From contig NC_134137.1 of assembly GCF_033958435.1 (NCBI RefSeq), forward strand, positions 241,846,501 through 241,910,500: a stretch of DNA of 64,000 nt, given 5' to 3'. Shown here one piece after another: positions 10,799-22,835 of this stretch. Source of the stretch: Carettochelys insculpta. Taxonomy: Eukaryota; Chordata; Testudines; Carettochelyidae. Below the pieces are notes generated by a model, which had not been told where the DNA came from, made no database searches, and worked only from the letters and a program-made list of their open reading frames with translations. Numbering within the stretch: the first letter of the stretch is position 1; the number at the start of each line of letters is the position of its first letter. The translations under genes were made by a program, and so were the position numbers.

Positions 10799-12539
10799 AA
10801 GGATGCCTTCCTCAAAGTCCACATCTAGCTCCAGTTTATCAGGGAACCAGAAGGCCAACAGAACAAGTAGATTCCCGTTACATGCTAAGTAGTTCCAAGA
10901 TGCTCTGGATACGAGTTACATGCTAAGTACCAACATCTTACTGTAATACAGGACCTGTCCCACTGGCGCTCTGACCTACAGTGTGGAAGATGTGGGAAGG
11001 GGAAAGAACTCAGCCTATCCTGACCAATCTGGCTATGAGGGGGAAAATTGGTTTCTAGCCCCCTCTACCCCACCACCCCCAACACATGAACTCCTCCAAA
11101 ACCCAACTGCATAAGACCCATAGCAGATCATGAAACCTAGTTCTTGTCTGATCCTATTGGTGGGTGGTGCTTTTGTGTGGTTCAAGAGTTGTGGCTGGAG
11201 GGAATGTGGATGTAAATAACCGAACGCGCCGGGACACTTAGTACTCTGGTTCCCCTTTCTCATTCCTATCAGACAGATTCTTTCACTCTTTGGTCCCAGT
11301 CACTGCTCCCCCACTCTTTTGTTTTACACCCTCCTGTCAAAACCCAAAGGCAATGAGGATGGGGTAGAGGGCAATCTTAAATCAGCTAGAGCCCTCTTTC
11401 TTCCTCCAGGATAGCCAAAATCTTACTGCTTTTTAAGTTATGGGGAGTGCAAGATTGGCAAAAATGAAGCTAGGCATGCACAGTTGAGATGAATTCTGAT
11501 TAGCTGGAAGAGAGACCATGGTTTATCATTAGTGTCCCTCGTGACACCAGCCAGAAGAACACTGCATGTTGCTGTAAGAATTAGCTATAAAATAAACATT
11601 CATATTTTGAAAGTCAAAATAGTGGGTTTTCCAAACATACCGGTGTTCAAAAGTGGGCTTGATTCGTGAGATTACATGACTGTAAGGTTACTCAGATTGA
11701 CCCCTGTGTACAGAAAAAATATTTTGTGATCATAAAATACAAAATGAACCTCCTCTCAAGAAAGGTCTTGGTTTATGTCCGTCTTTCTCAGTCAGCAGGG
11801 CTTATTTAAAACAGTATCTCTCTGGCACCAAAAAGCTTTTAGTGTTTAAATCTGGAGGCAATGATGTTTTCAAAAGGCAGAACTGTTGAACGTGCCTGTA
11901 ATACTGCATTATAAGCATTTTCAGGAGTTTGTAGTAAACGATGCTTGTGATGTTTTCTTTTGGGAAGAAAATGTTTTAAAGTGTTGGCAAAAATCCAAAC
12001 AAATGATGGTAAGAAGGGTATAAGTTTATTATTGGGTTGCCAGTAAAAATGAGATGTGAACTTTGTGAACTAGGGGAACATATGGCCATTTGACGGGAAC
12101 GTGAAGTCTGTTTTTGTTTTTACTTCCTCTTTCTTAATCTGTACCCGTGTAAATGCCACGTAGGCGTTCAATGTTGTAGTTACATACGCAGATTGTTTAA
12201 TTTCGTAAGTTGCCCCAAAAAGCTTTGATTATTTGTTTTTTTAATTGTACAAAGTAAAGCTAACAGTGAGATTGTATGCTCAGCTATACTACCTCTGCTA
12301 TAGGTGTTACTTTTCCTCTGTATTTAGTGTGTCCATATTTGCAGTCCTTACACACAGTTTCTGTTGCATGATCAGGTCCAGTATTTTGCATCTTTATAAC
12401 ATTCAGACCAAAAAAAAGACCCACAAATCTTGAGAGACTCGTATTAGAGATTCACCAATGACTACTACATTCAGAGTACCACTGGCTTACATATTTGTTT
12501 TGGTTCCCAATCTTGCTCCAAAAAAATGACCGTTTCATG
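10799..12539. other. Unassigned sequence
   Basis: A 15-base block (GTTACATGCTAAGTA) occurs twice at 10877-10891 and 10915-10929. A short CpG-bearing stretch at about 11220-11240 stands out from CpG-poor surroundings. No gene is recognised. Confidence 0.5.
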
Positions 12540-12650
12540 CTCTGCCTCAATTTGTCCCTCTATAAAATGGGGATAGGAATACTTACTTTTCGTGTCTGCG
12601 AGATGGTTTGAGCTCTTTGGAGTAAAACTGTCACAATTGCATTGGTAATT
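12540..12650 (+). mobile_element. MIR-like ancient SINE fragment
   Basis: The order of pieces matches the MIR core: a CTCAATTTGTCCCTCTATAA-like segment, an AAATGGGGATA segment and a TACTTACTT segment. It is only about 110 bases long and heavily diverged, as expected for a repeat predating turtle diversification. Confidence 0.5.
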
Positions 12651-14823
12651 AACAGCTAAAGAATATGTAACTAAGCACTTCTTTTTATCATTTAAGTAAA
12701 GGTCTGTCTGTCTATTTGTATGTAAGTTACCACTTCTTCACTGTAACTAGATTTGGCTCAGATGGTAGTGGGAATCTGTTCTCTTGCACGCCTTTCAGAA
12801 TAAAGACTTTATACTTTGCTTTTTTGTTTGTAACTTCCAGTTAACGGAGATGAGCATTAATACAACATGTGGGTTAATGACTGGTCTACAGCTGTCATAA
12901 TGTTGCCACCTTCTGTTTAAATTTCAAATGGCACAAATATCAAAGAAAGAATAAAGTGAGTGAAGTGCAGCAGTCACTGATCAATTATTCTGATAACTGA
13001 GTCTAGATTTTCCTGAAATTAGTTTAGATTAATAAAACCTAAAGTAATTTTGAAAAACTTCCAGCCAATCTAAGCAGATAAAGGGATTAGGTAATATGAC
13101 AACACCTGGATAAATGTATGGTAATATGCATTAGATGAGGAAATAATCACATCCATTAATGCACTTGGGTGATTAGGAACTCAGTCAAGTTGCATATTTA
13201 ACTCATCTAAGAAGAATGAAAACAAAAGCCATGTTTACTCCAAAATAACCAGAAGTGAGAGTCCTCACCAGGGCTATTGTGGAACTTGCAGCTCCATGAC
13301 AATAATTCTTTCAGCTGAAAGTGCAGTCCTAATGGTGCAAGGTTCCCAAGGCAGAGTGAGTAAAATGTGCTGCCGCCTTCCTTCCAATTGGCCCTTGTAA
13401 AGGAACGTTTCCCTAACTTTTGGTGCAGCATTTTGTTGCTGTTTTAAAGTTCTAACTGAACCACTGGCTCTGTCTCTAGAACCCTTTTCTAAACAATAAC
13501 TGTACGTTTTCACTCAATACTTCATTTTGCTCTACTGGCCTTCTTTCCAAAACTTCCCTTTGATGTGCTACGGAAACCTGGACAATGCACCTTATTCTCA
13601 AAATGGGCCACAGATTTTGCACCTATCCCCACTTGGTGTGTGAAATAATACATGCCCTCTTCAGACTTCTTTTCTCTTCTCAGCCTTTTCTAGCCTACTA
13701 CTTGTATAGAACGTTCCCATCTCTCTCCACTTCCAGTTCCCACTAAGTTCTGACCTCCAGTGTAAGACCTGAAAATGGAGTCAGCTGTTCTTGTGAAGAA
13801 ACATCTCCAGACATTGCAGAAGTCCATGTGTTAGATGCTGCAGTGAGTTACCTCGTCTTTGGTATTTATTCGCAGCATGTGCCCCTGAGGGATGTGTCTC
13901 CCAAAAGCTGAGGGCCAAAGTCATTTGCCCCTATTGATTTTGCCAATTGCTGGACTTACCTGTAGTGCAAACTGAAGCTCTGAATCTGCAATCTGATCTC
14001 TCTCTCTGTACCCTTCTGCAATCCTCCTGAAGGCTCCATGTGGGTGCAAGGATCCACCCCCACAGAACGGATTGTTGAATTGGAGGTTGACTGTGCAAAG
14101 AAGAGCATCAGTTGTGGGAAAAGGAGGGAAAAAAATAGCACATTAATATGTTTAATTCTTCTCTGTATATAATGGAGGTTCAGATTTTTTTTTTCCCGCG
14201 TGGACTTACAAGGTTTCGAGCAACTACAACAGTCTCCTCTTTTAACTTGCATTTTTCAGGTAAACTCACTGTGATTTTTTTACATATGGGTGAAATGCTA
14301 ATGAATTAATTTGTGTCACTCTTAAATTTGTGCTGGTGTAGTTAAGAATTGAGCCAACAATGCACTGATCAATGGATTCTATTGACGTGACCAATAAAAG
14401 ACCTGAAGTCCAAATTGGCTTTATTTTCCATTTCATAACTCCAAAAACTCTGTGTTTTGAGAATAATACACATGAAAGGAGGCTGTTGACTACCATAGTA
14501 TGTTCTAATGCAGCAAGCATTGAAATGTTTTGATACATCTGAATGTCAGCTACTTTCAGTACAGCATGTCCTGGAAGGGAAAAAACTATTTTTATATTCA
14601 GGGGGTGCAAAAGAGCTCAAAGAGGAAGAGATAAAGTAATTAATTGAGCTAGACTATGGTGAGCCAGATTTATTTGCTTGTAACAGCAGCCAGAATGCAT
14701 TATACATGTAATCCCAGGGGAATTCTAACAGATAAATGAATAATACAAGAAAGTTACAAGTGGATATTCAAAAGTAAGTTAAGAAAAAGCAAACTGTTTT
14801 CAGTTTGGTAGCTCTCAAACATA
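12651..14823. other. Unassigned sequence
   Basis: No gene or repeat recognised with confidence. Overlapping short open frames around 13.2-13.5 kb and 13.9-14.6 kb show no known motifs. Confidence 0.5.
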
Positions 14824-15085
14824 AGGTGACCATCTGTCCCATTTTCAACAAGACCGTCCCATCATTAAGGTCTCGGGCAGGCGTCCTGATTGTGTTTTTT
14901 TAACAAACAGGCAAAGTCTCCTATATATTAGTGCACTCCCCACTGCTGAGCTGCCCTTCCCCTGGTCAGCGAAGCCACAGCACCCTCCTGCTTGTGGCTG
15001 CAGGTAAAAGCAAGTTGGTGCTGGACAAGATGTGCATGGGATAGCAGCCCCCCATTTCTCGAGGGAGGATCCCATATTTGGCATT
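14824..15085. repeat. Probable dispersed repeat beginning GGTGACCATCTGTCCC
   Basis: The left end matches a start that I associate with dispersed repeats in turtle DNA, and the stretch is more G+C-rich than its flanks. The right boundary and the class are unclear. It encodes nothing recognisable. Confidence 0.3.
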
Positions 15086-15965
15086 GGGAAATGCAGTCAT
15101 CTCACTCAAACATTATTTCTTTCTGGCTGTAGTACTGTGTAGCAGTTACACTATATGCAAATGTGGATACTACCAAACTGTGTTTTGTAATTAAATTTTT
15201 ATTGATATTGGTAAGAGACTTCGAAATGATTGGATGAAAGCTTTCACAAAGCATTCACAGCACATGGCGCATGTGCACATATGCTTTTCTCCTTTTCTCT
15301 ACCTGTGTATAACAGGCTGGGCAGGTATTGCTGCCTACTATCCCAGCTGCTTGAGACGACCATTTATGAGTTCCTGTTTTCAGTTGCCTGTAAGTTGCCA
15401 GACTAACTACTTGTGGTGAAACTTTACATGTAGTCTACCTCAGGTTGATGCATTTTATTAAATTCAGCCAATTCAGTTCATCTGCTTCTGAGAAGGAGAA
15501 TAGGGGGGAAAGTTGTTAAAGTTAACGTTTTCTTGAAAGCTTTTCTTTGTGAATTTCTAGTACCCCGAGGCTTTGGAGCAGAGATGTGAAATCTGTCATT
15601 TGGGATGTACTTCTTTGCCACCACTGTGAAATTCAGTCTAACTCAAACTTGGCCAAATAATAATCCCTTGAATAATGGCAATATGCAGACACTAAGTTGA
15701 GAGTTGCTAGAAAGTAGCTGCTAAAATCTCCCAGGCATCCATTCTCACACAGCATTCTGCATTCCCTCTTGGCTCCTAATGTTACATAGATTCAGTGTGT
15801 GTCATTCCCACAAATGGACTAACATGGTCCCTCCAGACCAGCACTGCAAAAACACAGTTGGCCTTTCGTGTAACGGCTGTGCTGGGCCAGGGTGGGGCTG
15901 GACAGCAGACTCAAGAGTGGGAAGCTCGTCTCTCTCTTTGTCTCAGTGGCTTGCCTGCTGGCACT
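15086..15965. other. Unassigned sequence
   Basis: No supported feature. The longer frames overlapping 15.8-16.3 kb on both strands run through repeat sequence and show no motif. Confidence 0.5.
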
Positions 15966-16183
15966 AGGATGACCAGTGTCCAGTTTTTGACTGGAATGCC
16001 TGGCTGAAAAAGCAACCCTGGAGGCTCCAATCAGCACTATCAACTGGGCCATTAAAAATCTGGTCAGCAGTGCTGCAGGGTTAAGACAGGCTAGTCCCCA
16101 CCTGTACTGGCACTGGGCTGTGCCCCACAAGTGGCCAGGATTTCCAGCTCCTAGGCAGGGAGGCCATAGGTATTTTGAAATAG
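15966..16183. repeat. Dispersed G+C-rich repeat fragment
   Basis: A stretch starting near GATGACCAGTGTCC contains a block that I recognise only as a recurrent G+C-rich segment of turtle DNA. The class is not known to me and the limits are approximate. Confidence 0.3.
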
Positions 16184-16468
16184 GGCTGTGTGGACAAGGA
16201 CACTGTGTGGACACTGCTTGGCTTTGCAACTGTAATGATGCTCTTTTAATCCCACGGGAATAAGGGGACTTCGAAGTAGGCGGCGTCCTTTCGAAAAGGA
16301 GCCCCGTCTGGACGCGCCGCGCGGCGGCAAGGAGCATCAATTTCGAAGCGCGGCTGCTGCCCGCATGCTAATGAAGCGCTGAATATGCATTTCAGCGCTT
16401 CATTAGTAAACTTCGAAATGGCCATTTGCATGGCCATTTCGAAGTTTGGGGCACGTGTAGACACAGCC
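16184..16468. mobile_element. Truncated CpG-rich fold-back MITE (right half)
   Basis: From 16251 the sequence is an unusually CpG-rich right half of a fold-back element, with repeated TTCGAA, a short palindrome around GAAGCGCTGAATATGC, and a right end GTGTAGACACAGCC at 16468. At the left only a degenerate end remains (GGGCTGTGTGGACA, about 16190-16203); the left arm that should pair with the right is missing. The bases between, 16212-16250, are one arm of the 39-bp inverted duplication described separately. High CpG content suggests a young insertion. Its end resembles the Harbinger-type MITEs elsewhere in the window. Confidence 0.6.
16212..16250 (+). repeat. 39-bp perfect inverted duplication, left arm
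   Basis: Exact reverse complement of 16857-16895. The match stops sharply on both sides and abuts the broken end of the CpG-rich MITE half at 16251. Confidence 0.9.
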
Positions 16469-16856
16469 AGGGATAGGTTTCAGGACAATGGACAAAAGGG
16501 GACAAGCGGGGAGCAGGGGCCGACAATCAGAATCTGTTCCAGCTAGAGGCACTCACCTCTACTTCCTGGAATGGAACCCAGTATTCCAGAATATGACCTT
16601 TCTCAGTTGCAACCTCATATCTGTGACCCTCTCTGGCAAAATGTTTGCCTTGTCTGCTCTAGCACAGTTCCACATAAAGAATGGCAAGCTGATGTCACTA
16701 TCAACTACTCTGTAGCTCAACTGGCCCATGACTGCACAGTGGATCTGAGGTTCCAACCCTACTGATGGGTGCCAAAGTGATGCAAATGATTGAATTTCAG
16801 GCAATGGGATGTCAGTTTGCTTTTTTTAGAAACCCAGAGTTATACGCTTAAACTGC

Positions 16857-16895
16857 ATTAAAAGAGCATCATTACAGTTGCAAAGCCAAGCAGTG
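16857..16895 (-). repeat. 39-bp perfect inverted duplication, right arm
   Basis: Exact reverse complement of 16212-16250, with 606 bases between the arms. It lies in ordinary background sequence, so it is the more likely source copy. Confidence 0.9.
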
Positions 16896-18654
16896 AAAAG
16901 TAAGGAAATGTCAGCATTAAGGCTGCCATTGTAATGCATGATATGGGTTATGCCTCCTCTCTTTTCTATCCTCATGGGTTGTGTCCTGGATTCTTGCTGG
17001 CGGTCATTGCTTCTACCTAGGGTGACTCCTCCCTTTGCCATGTGCACATGGGAGCTACTCCTAGAGAAAATCAGAACTAATATTGGCAGCTGGCAATGTA
17101 CACAAAGTCCAGTACATAAGGGGACAGCAAAGTAAATAAAACAAGCCCCAGCAAATCAATGCCACACCTAACGTGAAGGTATGACAACCTGGAACATGGA
17201 AATAGGATTTGGGTAAGAGAACAGCTAAGGTTAACTAACACATTAACAGATAAACCATTTCCCCATTTCTTAACATTATCCGGCTCTCAGTCCTGTGTCT
17301 TATACCTTCCCAAGACGGATAGTAGACTGAGGTTGTGTGTCCAGAGAGGGAATTTTTGCACAGCTGTGAGACTCTAGCTGCAGAGTTCAAGCCCTGCTAT
17401 GACCAGTGTTTCACAGAGAGACATCTGACCAAACACCAGCTACCACGAAGCAGTCATACTCAGGAGGAATCCAGGTAGGAGAATAGTGAGTCCGGAAAGA
17501 GTCAGGGAAGGACCCACATCTATGACCCAGAAATGAAGCTTAAGCAAGGTGTCTTCTGCTTAAGCCAGTCAATGCCACAGAGCTGCAGCACTGTCTCTGA
17601 TTCAGCTTGCCAGATGCTGACAGAAGAAGATAAGGGTTAAAGAGTTTGTGTGGGGACAGGGGGGATTTATTTAATGTTTGTTATAGTTAAAGTTGATCTT
17701 TTCCTTCCTGAGTTCTTACTCCCCTTTTCCTAAAGAAGCCCCCCATTTTTGTTCATACTATTACTTTGGGGGTGTCATTCCATTGCTGGGGAGAATGGCT
17801 ACTGAGCTGTATGCTCCTTGGCAGCCAGTTGTATTAACTTTGTGAAGGAAAAACAACTTTATACATGGCACAGTATAGTGCTCACTTACTACGCTGCTAT
17901 TCGATATTTTGTTTTAACCTCAATGTTTAATGTGTAGCCTGAGGACTTGTTTACTGCACATTAGTGGAATCCACACCCTGCTGTCCTTTTGAGACAATGG
18001 TCACGTGTGGTGTTCCCCTCTGCCAAGCAGTAGCCAAAATTTGGGGACTAGCAGGTTTCTTTCTGTTCTAATGAGAACTTGCATGCTTCTGTTTATTTAC
18101 TAAAGGTATGAAAGGTTCTATTTCCTTGAACAGTGGTAAGAAGAAAACTACAGACAGAGAGCTCTATTCCATAGAAATTCCAAGTAAAGTACTTCAGCCT
18201 GGCCCAATAATTGGCTCTGCTCATCTCCAGGGCTCTACACAGAATCCTTCCAATTTCTCCCTCCACTGCTTATTACAAGGCCATGTTCCTCCACCATATT
18301 CTGCACCTATGAAAACTCAGGTCCACAATTCTCTGCTGAAAATATAGATATACATTCCCTGTTGGTGACTATGCTGTGTGTGTCAATAAACTGTATCTGT
18401 ACATATACAGAAGTTTCTATAGTGTGAGTGTTGCAGCTGTGAATATCAGGGTTCCCAACTATACAATGACTTAAACGCTGGGCCTGATCCTGAGTCAAGG
18501 ACCTGTCAACCCTAAAAATGGTAACTGGAAAGTCATTAAGTAATCTAAGATCCGGCAACACAGCATTAAGTTACATCTATAATGAAAACAAGAATGAGCT
18601 TATCCTCAAAGATCAGCCACTCAGGAGGTAGTGAGGATATTGAAAATAAATGGC
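16896..18654. other. Unassigned sequence
   Basis: No supported gene or repeat. Confidence 0.5.
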
Positions 18655-19300
18655 TACACAGAAATGGAGTGAGCTGGATGGGCCCCTCCACGAGGTCTGA
18701 TGGGTGGAGCCCCACATCTGCCGGTTACCTGGCCGGAAGCCAAGGGGCAAGGCAGGAAATATGAAAGCTGAGCCCAGGAGCTCAGTTGAGACCCAGCCAC
18801 TGGAGGAGCCAGATTCTGGTCCTGAGCTCCCAGGGGCGGTGGCTGACACAGCCCTGCAAGAAGCTGAAGACTGGCCTGGACTGCCAGGCCCACAGCTAGA
18901 CCTCACTGAAGAGGAGCTACAAACCAAGGCAGACCCTGCTGTACCCAGACACAGAGGAACCTAACCTACTGCCCAGTGAGCTATGCCATGAGGGGCAGTT
19001 TGGAAGTGGCCTAGGGGTAGCTGAGTCAGTATGTTGCAGTTTGATCCCTGCAGACCACTCTGCTGCTAGTAGAGCTATGTGCTAGGTTGCAGTGGAGTGG
19101 GCAAACCTTTGCCAAACTTGCCACCCCTAATTTCTGAGTGGCAGTCTTCCCCTCTCGCTATTGTAGACACACACCTGTGTTTGTGGGCTATCCACCCTGC
19201 TAAGAGGCCTGACTATTGGCTGTCCTGCCTTGAGCCTGGGTTGTTACTGTGTACTGTTAGTGGCCCCACCCTGAGCTAGGGCCTAGGCCTGTCTGACTAT
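18655..19300. repeat. G+C-rich repeat-like block, class unknown
   Basis: This block is clearly more G+C-rich than its flanks. It has overlapping open frames on both strands but no protein motif that I recognise. The frame at 18704-18964 is acidic (EEPDSGPELPG), which could come from a decayed LTR-element polyprotein, but that is a guess. Confidence 0.3.
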
Positions 19301-21191
19301 TGGCTTGGCATGATCACAGGCCTCAGCACTAGGACTAGTGCAGATAAGGCTGATTCCCTGTACACAACTGTGTAGTAAGATAGAGTTTCCTCTCACTGAT
19401 CCAGAGGAAGAAGAACTGAGCCCAGCTGGGCTACAGGAAAACAAATTCATAACATGCTTTCTGGAGACTTCACTTGACTAACTGATGAATCCCCTATGTA
19501 CAGAAGTGTATCGAACCCAAAATTATCTTCAGTGTTTTCAGCCAAGGCTGGTTCAAGCCTCTCTTCTGTGAATGCAAACAAGCATAAATTTACTTTCTAG
19601 GTATAGGATGACAGGATGTTATCTCTGCCTTCTGAGAAGTACCCCAAAGTTCATTGTCTTCACTTGCAGGCAGGATAACACCCTATCCTGGTAGTGGCTT
19701 TATGGTTTTTAGTTTTTGTTTTACTTGCGCAGTATACTATTTGATTGTCTGTATATTATAATATGCAATACTAAACAAGGCAATAATAGCATTTAGAAAC
19801 TCCAGGAAGGGTGAGCTACACATAGACAAACAGGGAAAAAAAGACATTGTCTAAGTTTAGAACACTTTTTAACAGACCATTGTGGCCCCAGTTAGAATAT
19901 CTGTACTAGGAGTGGCTAGTAAGAGGCTGGAGTTCATAACCTAAATACTTCCAGCACACACAGTATAAGAGGCATGGAATGTGGTGATATCATCTCTGAC
20001 TATGCCAAGAGACTTACAAAGTAGCTTTTCCTTGTTTTTGCTGAATACTGTTGTTTTAAAACATTCTTTCATATTTCACGTGGCTGATAAGCTTCATATA
20101 GCCGAACCATCCAGACTTAAAGACCGTGCATATCCCCCCCAGCCTCAATTTTGGACCATGTTGGTTTCTTGAACCGCAACTTGTAGTCTGGTTTGTCAGG
20201 ATCCTTAGCCCTCAATTTCCACTTTTGAATTTTGAGGGGTGATTTGACTCTTAGAACTCAGAGGAAAAACCAAGAGAATCTGGCAAAAGTTCCTGGGTTC
20301 ACAACAGGAAATTATGTTTTCAGTATCAATAACATCCTTGAAAATCTCATTGTTTTATCCATCTCCCAAGGGGAGTATCATTTAAGAATGGACACTTACT
20401 TGGGATGGGTTAGTGTCTGATGGCTTGCTCTCCTTATTCCTCTGTCTCTCAACTACTCTGGCAGGCAGCTAGCTGTCCATGCATCCCTGTCTGAGTTTTG
20501 GTGAAGGCAGCAAGGATTCCAGTTTACATTACCTCAGTCTGTCTTTGTGACAAATATATCTTAGGTAGGATGCTGCTATTCATTGTGCAGCCTTCATATT
20601 GCCTATCCTCCAGAAGATGTCCTGGGCCTCAGTAATGGGGGTCAGAGAGAAATTAGTATCTTTTGCTGGCTCTCAAAAAGACAGCAGATGGGGGATTAGG
20701 CCATCAATCTACTGTCACAAAACCTCCATTGACAACACCACAGAGCAGAGGATTTGCACATCTCCACTGCAGAAGAGGGATGCAGTCAGGAGCCTTTGCT
20801 TTTATTAGAAAGGGGAGAATTTTAACACTGATGGGGACTATTTTCAGTAGATCATTTCTACATGTTTTCTTAAAGTCAGTGTTTATTGTGATATTTCCTT
20901 ATCTTCTTAAGCATTCAAAACATAAGCAAGCCTCAATGTAAATAGAAAGCTATTTGCTTTTCTGGTAATTTTCTGATTCTTGGTCCAAATTTGTTAAAAA
21001 CGTATTTGCATCCAGAAACATTGTTTGTTATCTTTCCCCTTCGGTATATAGAAAATTCAGTGTTGACATGTAATTTACCTTTTACGCAATTTAGACACTA
21101 GCTGTCATGCATGAGAAAAGTATTGCACCTGACTAACATAGATGGGAAAGAGTGGAGAGTCTAAGAGGGAGGAATCAGATATTTAATGCAC
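19301..21191. other. Unassigned sequence
   Basis: Nothing recognised. Short open frames have no motif. Confidence 0.5.
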
Positions 21192-21194
21192 TCA

Positions 21195-21458
21195 GGGTGC
21201 ATCTACACTGGGAACTAACTTTGAAGTTAACTTCAAAGTTAGGCACCACATCAAAGTAGCCAGCAGAGAGTCTACACACATTTTTCTCTTACTTCAAAGT
21301 TAACTTTGAAGCAGGGAGCCCAACTTTGAAGTCCTTACTCCATTCTTGGGAATGGAGTAGTGCCCTGCTCTGAAATTTATCTGCGAAGTAGGATGTGTGT
21401 AGATGCACAACTTCAAAGTAAGCAACTTCAGAGTTATTTTTGTAGTGTAGACACAGTC
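21195..21458. mobile_element. Harbinger-type MITE with TCA target duplication
   Basis: A 264-bp element with ends GGGTGCATCTACACT and, reverse-complemented, GACTGTGTCTACACT. It is flanked by TCA on both sides (21192-21194 and 21459-21461), the 3-bp duplication size of PIF/Harbinger transposons. The interior is built of repeated inverted ACTTCAAAGT blocks and encodes nothing. It would need transposase supplied in trans. Confidence 0.75.
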
Positions 21459-22835
21459 TCAAATCACATTTTGAATACCTTTATTCTTCTGAAGTAAGGT
21501 GCTGCTTAAAATGAGGATGGGTATCAGGATATGAACTTCAACCTTTACTTATTAGTACTATTGGGAAAACTAACCAAAGTCATCAAAATACATTCTTAGT
21601 ACCCCGATGCAATTTCTTTTCTACATATGATACAAGAATATAGCCTTATTCTAAGGGTCTCCTGTGTTGTAAGAGATTGAGATTGTAAAATCCTTGTGAT
21701 ACAGACAGTAGACTAGATTAAATGATTCACTCCTATTTAAGCACCTAAATAAGGGTCAGATTTTTTTAAAGTGCTCAGCACCAAGCATGCTGTGTTTCTG
21801 AAAATCTGACTGATTGGGGGTACTAAGCTCTGCAGGGAAGGGAGGGGAGTCAACCTCAATGCTTTTTGTGCTATGTACACAGTAAAGTGCCCTGGCAATT
21901 AATATGATTATTATAATTGTGCATGAGATAACATACTGAACGTTCACCCTACATGTAAACCAAACCAGTTACATGTAACCCTAATCTCCTACCACCCACA
22001 AACACTGGCCCCTTAAAACTTTGCAGTTTAAGCCATGAGCATCAAAACACTCCTGATAACGCTGTGTTCATAGTAACTAGTCAGAAGTGTCTTAATGAAA
22101 GAAAGAAAGATGGTACCCCAAAGTTCTTGCAAGATTTCCAGACTCATTCAATCAAAACTTCACTTGGAGATGGTAGGTTCCAGTGTTATTCCCTGTTTGA
22201 AGTTCAGGGATTATGTCTAAAATGTGTAGAATGTTTCTAAAGGAACAACATTTTTTAAATGCAGCCAGTGTAGTTTGAGAGAACCAGTGTCGTTAACCTT
22301 TCTTTGTTACATGGCATGGTAAAGCATTTAAAAAAAAACCTATCCACTTGCAAATAAAATACTCAGTCATGCTGACTTGCATTGTACTTTAAGAACATTT
22401 AATTTGCTACAGATGATGTGAAATTGTAACCTATTTGAAATTGTATGGGCAAGTTCTTTATTCTTTGCAGCTGTTTGATTTTCTTTTTGCTCATGTGGTG
22501 GTACGTGCATCGGTCCTTCACAGAGATAAACCAAATTATGGACATACAGGTTTGGAATGAATGTACTCAGTCACTTATCATGCAAGAAACCCAGCAGATG
22601 CCCCAAATAAGCTATTTTTAACTTTTGTTTTCTCCCCAGAAAAATGAATGGAATTAGCGGAGGCAGAGACATGATTAATCATCACAAAAGATACTGATAA
22701 AATCCAGACCAAACAAAAACAAAAACGTGTTTCACAAGGAAGGAACTTTTACTTTAAGTCTGAGTTCCAAAACATTCATAATTCAATCTTAGTTTCTACT
22801 ATATTTATATAAATGTGCATTATCCTAACTAAAAC
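21459..22835. other. Unassigned sequence
   Basis: A+T-rich, with nothing recognised beyond a short GAAA run near 22097. Confidence 0.5.

Noticed and set aside
15819..16340. A 173-residue minus-strand open frame
   Set aside because: It crosses dispersed repeat and MITE sequence, has no motif, and its length is explained by locally higher G+C content.
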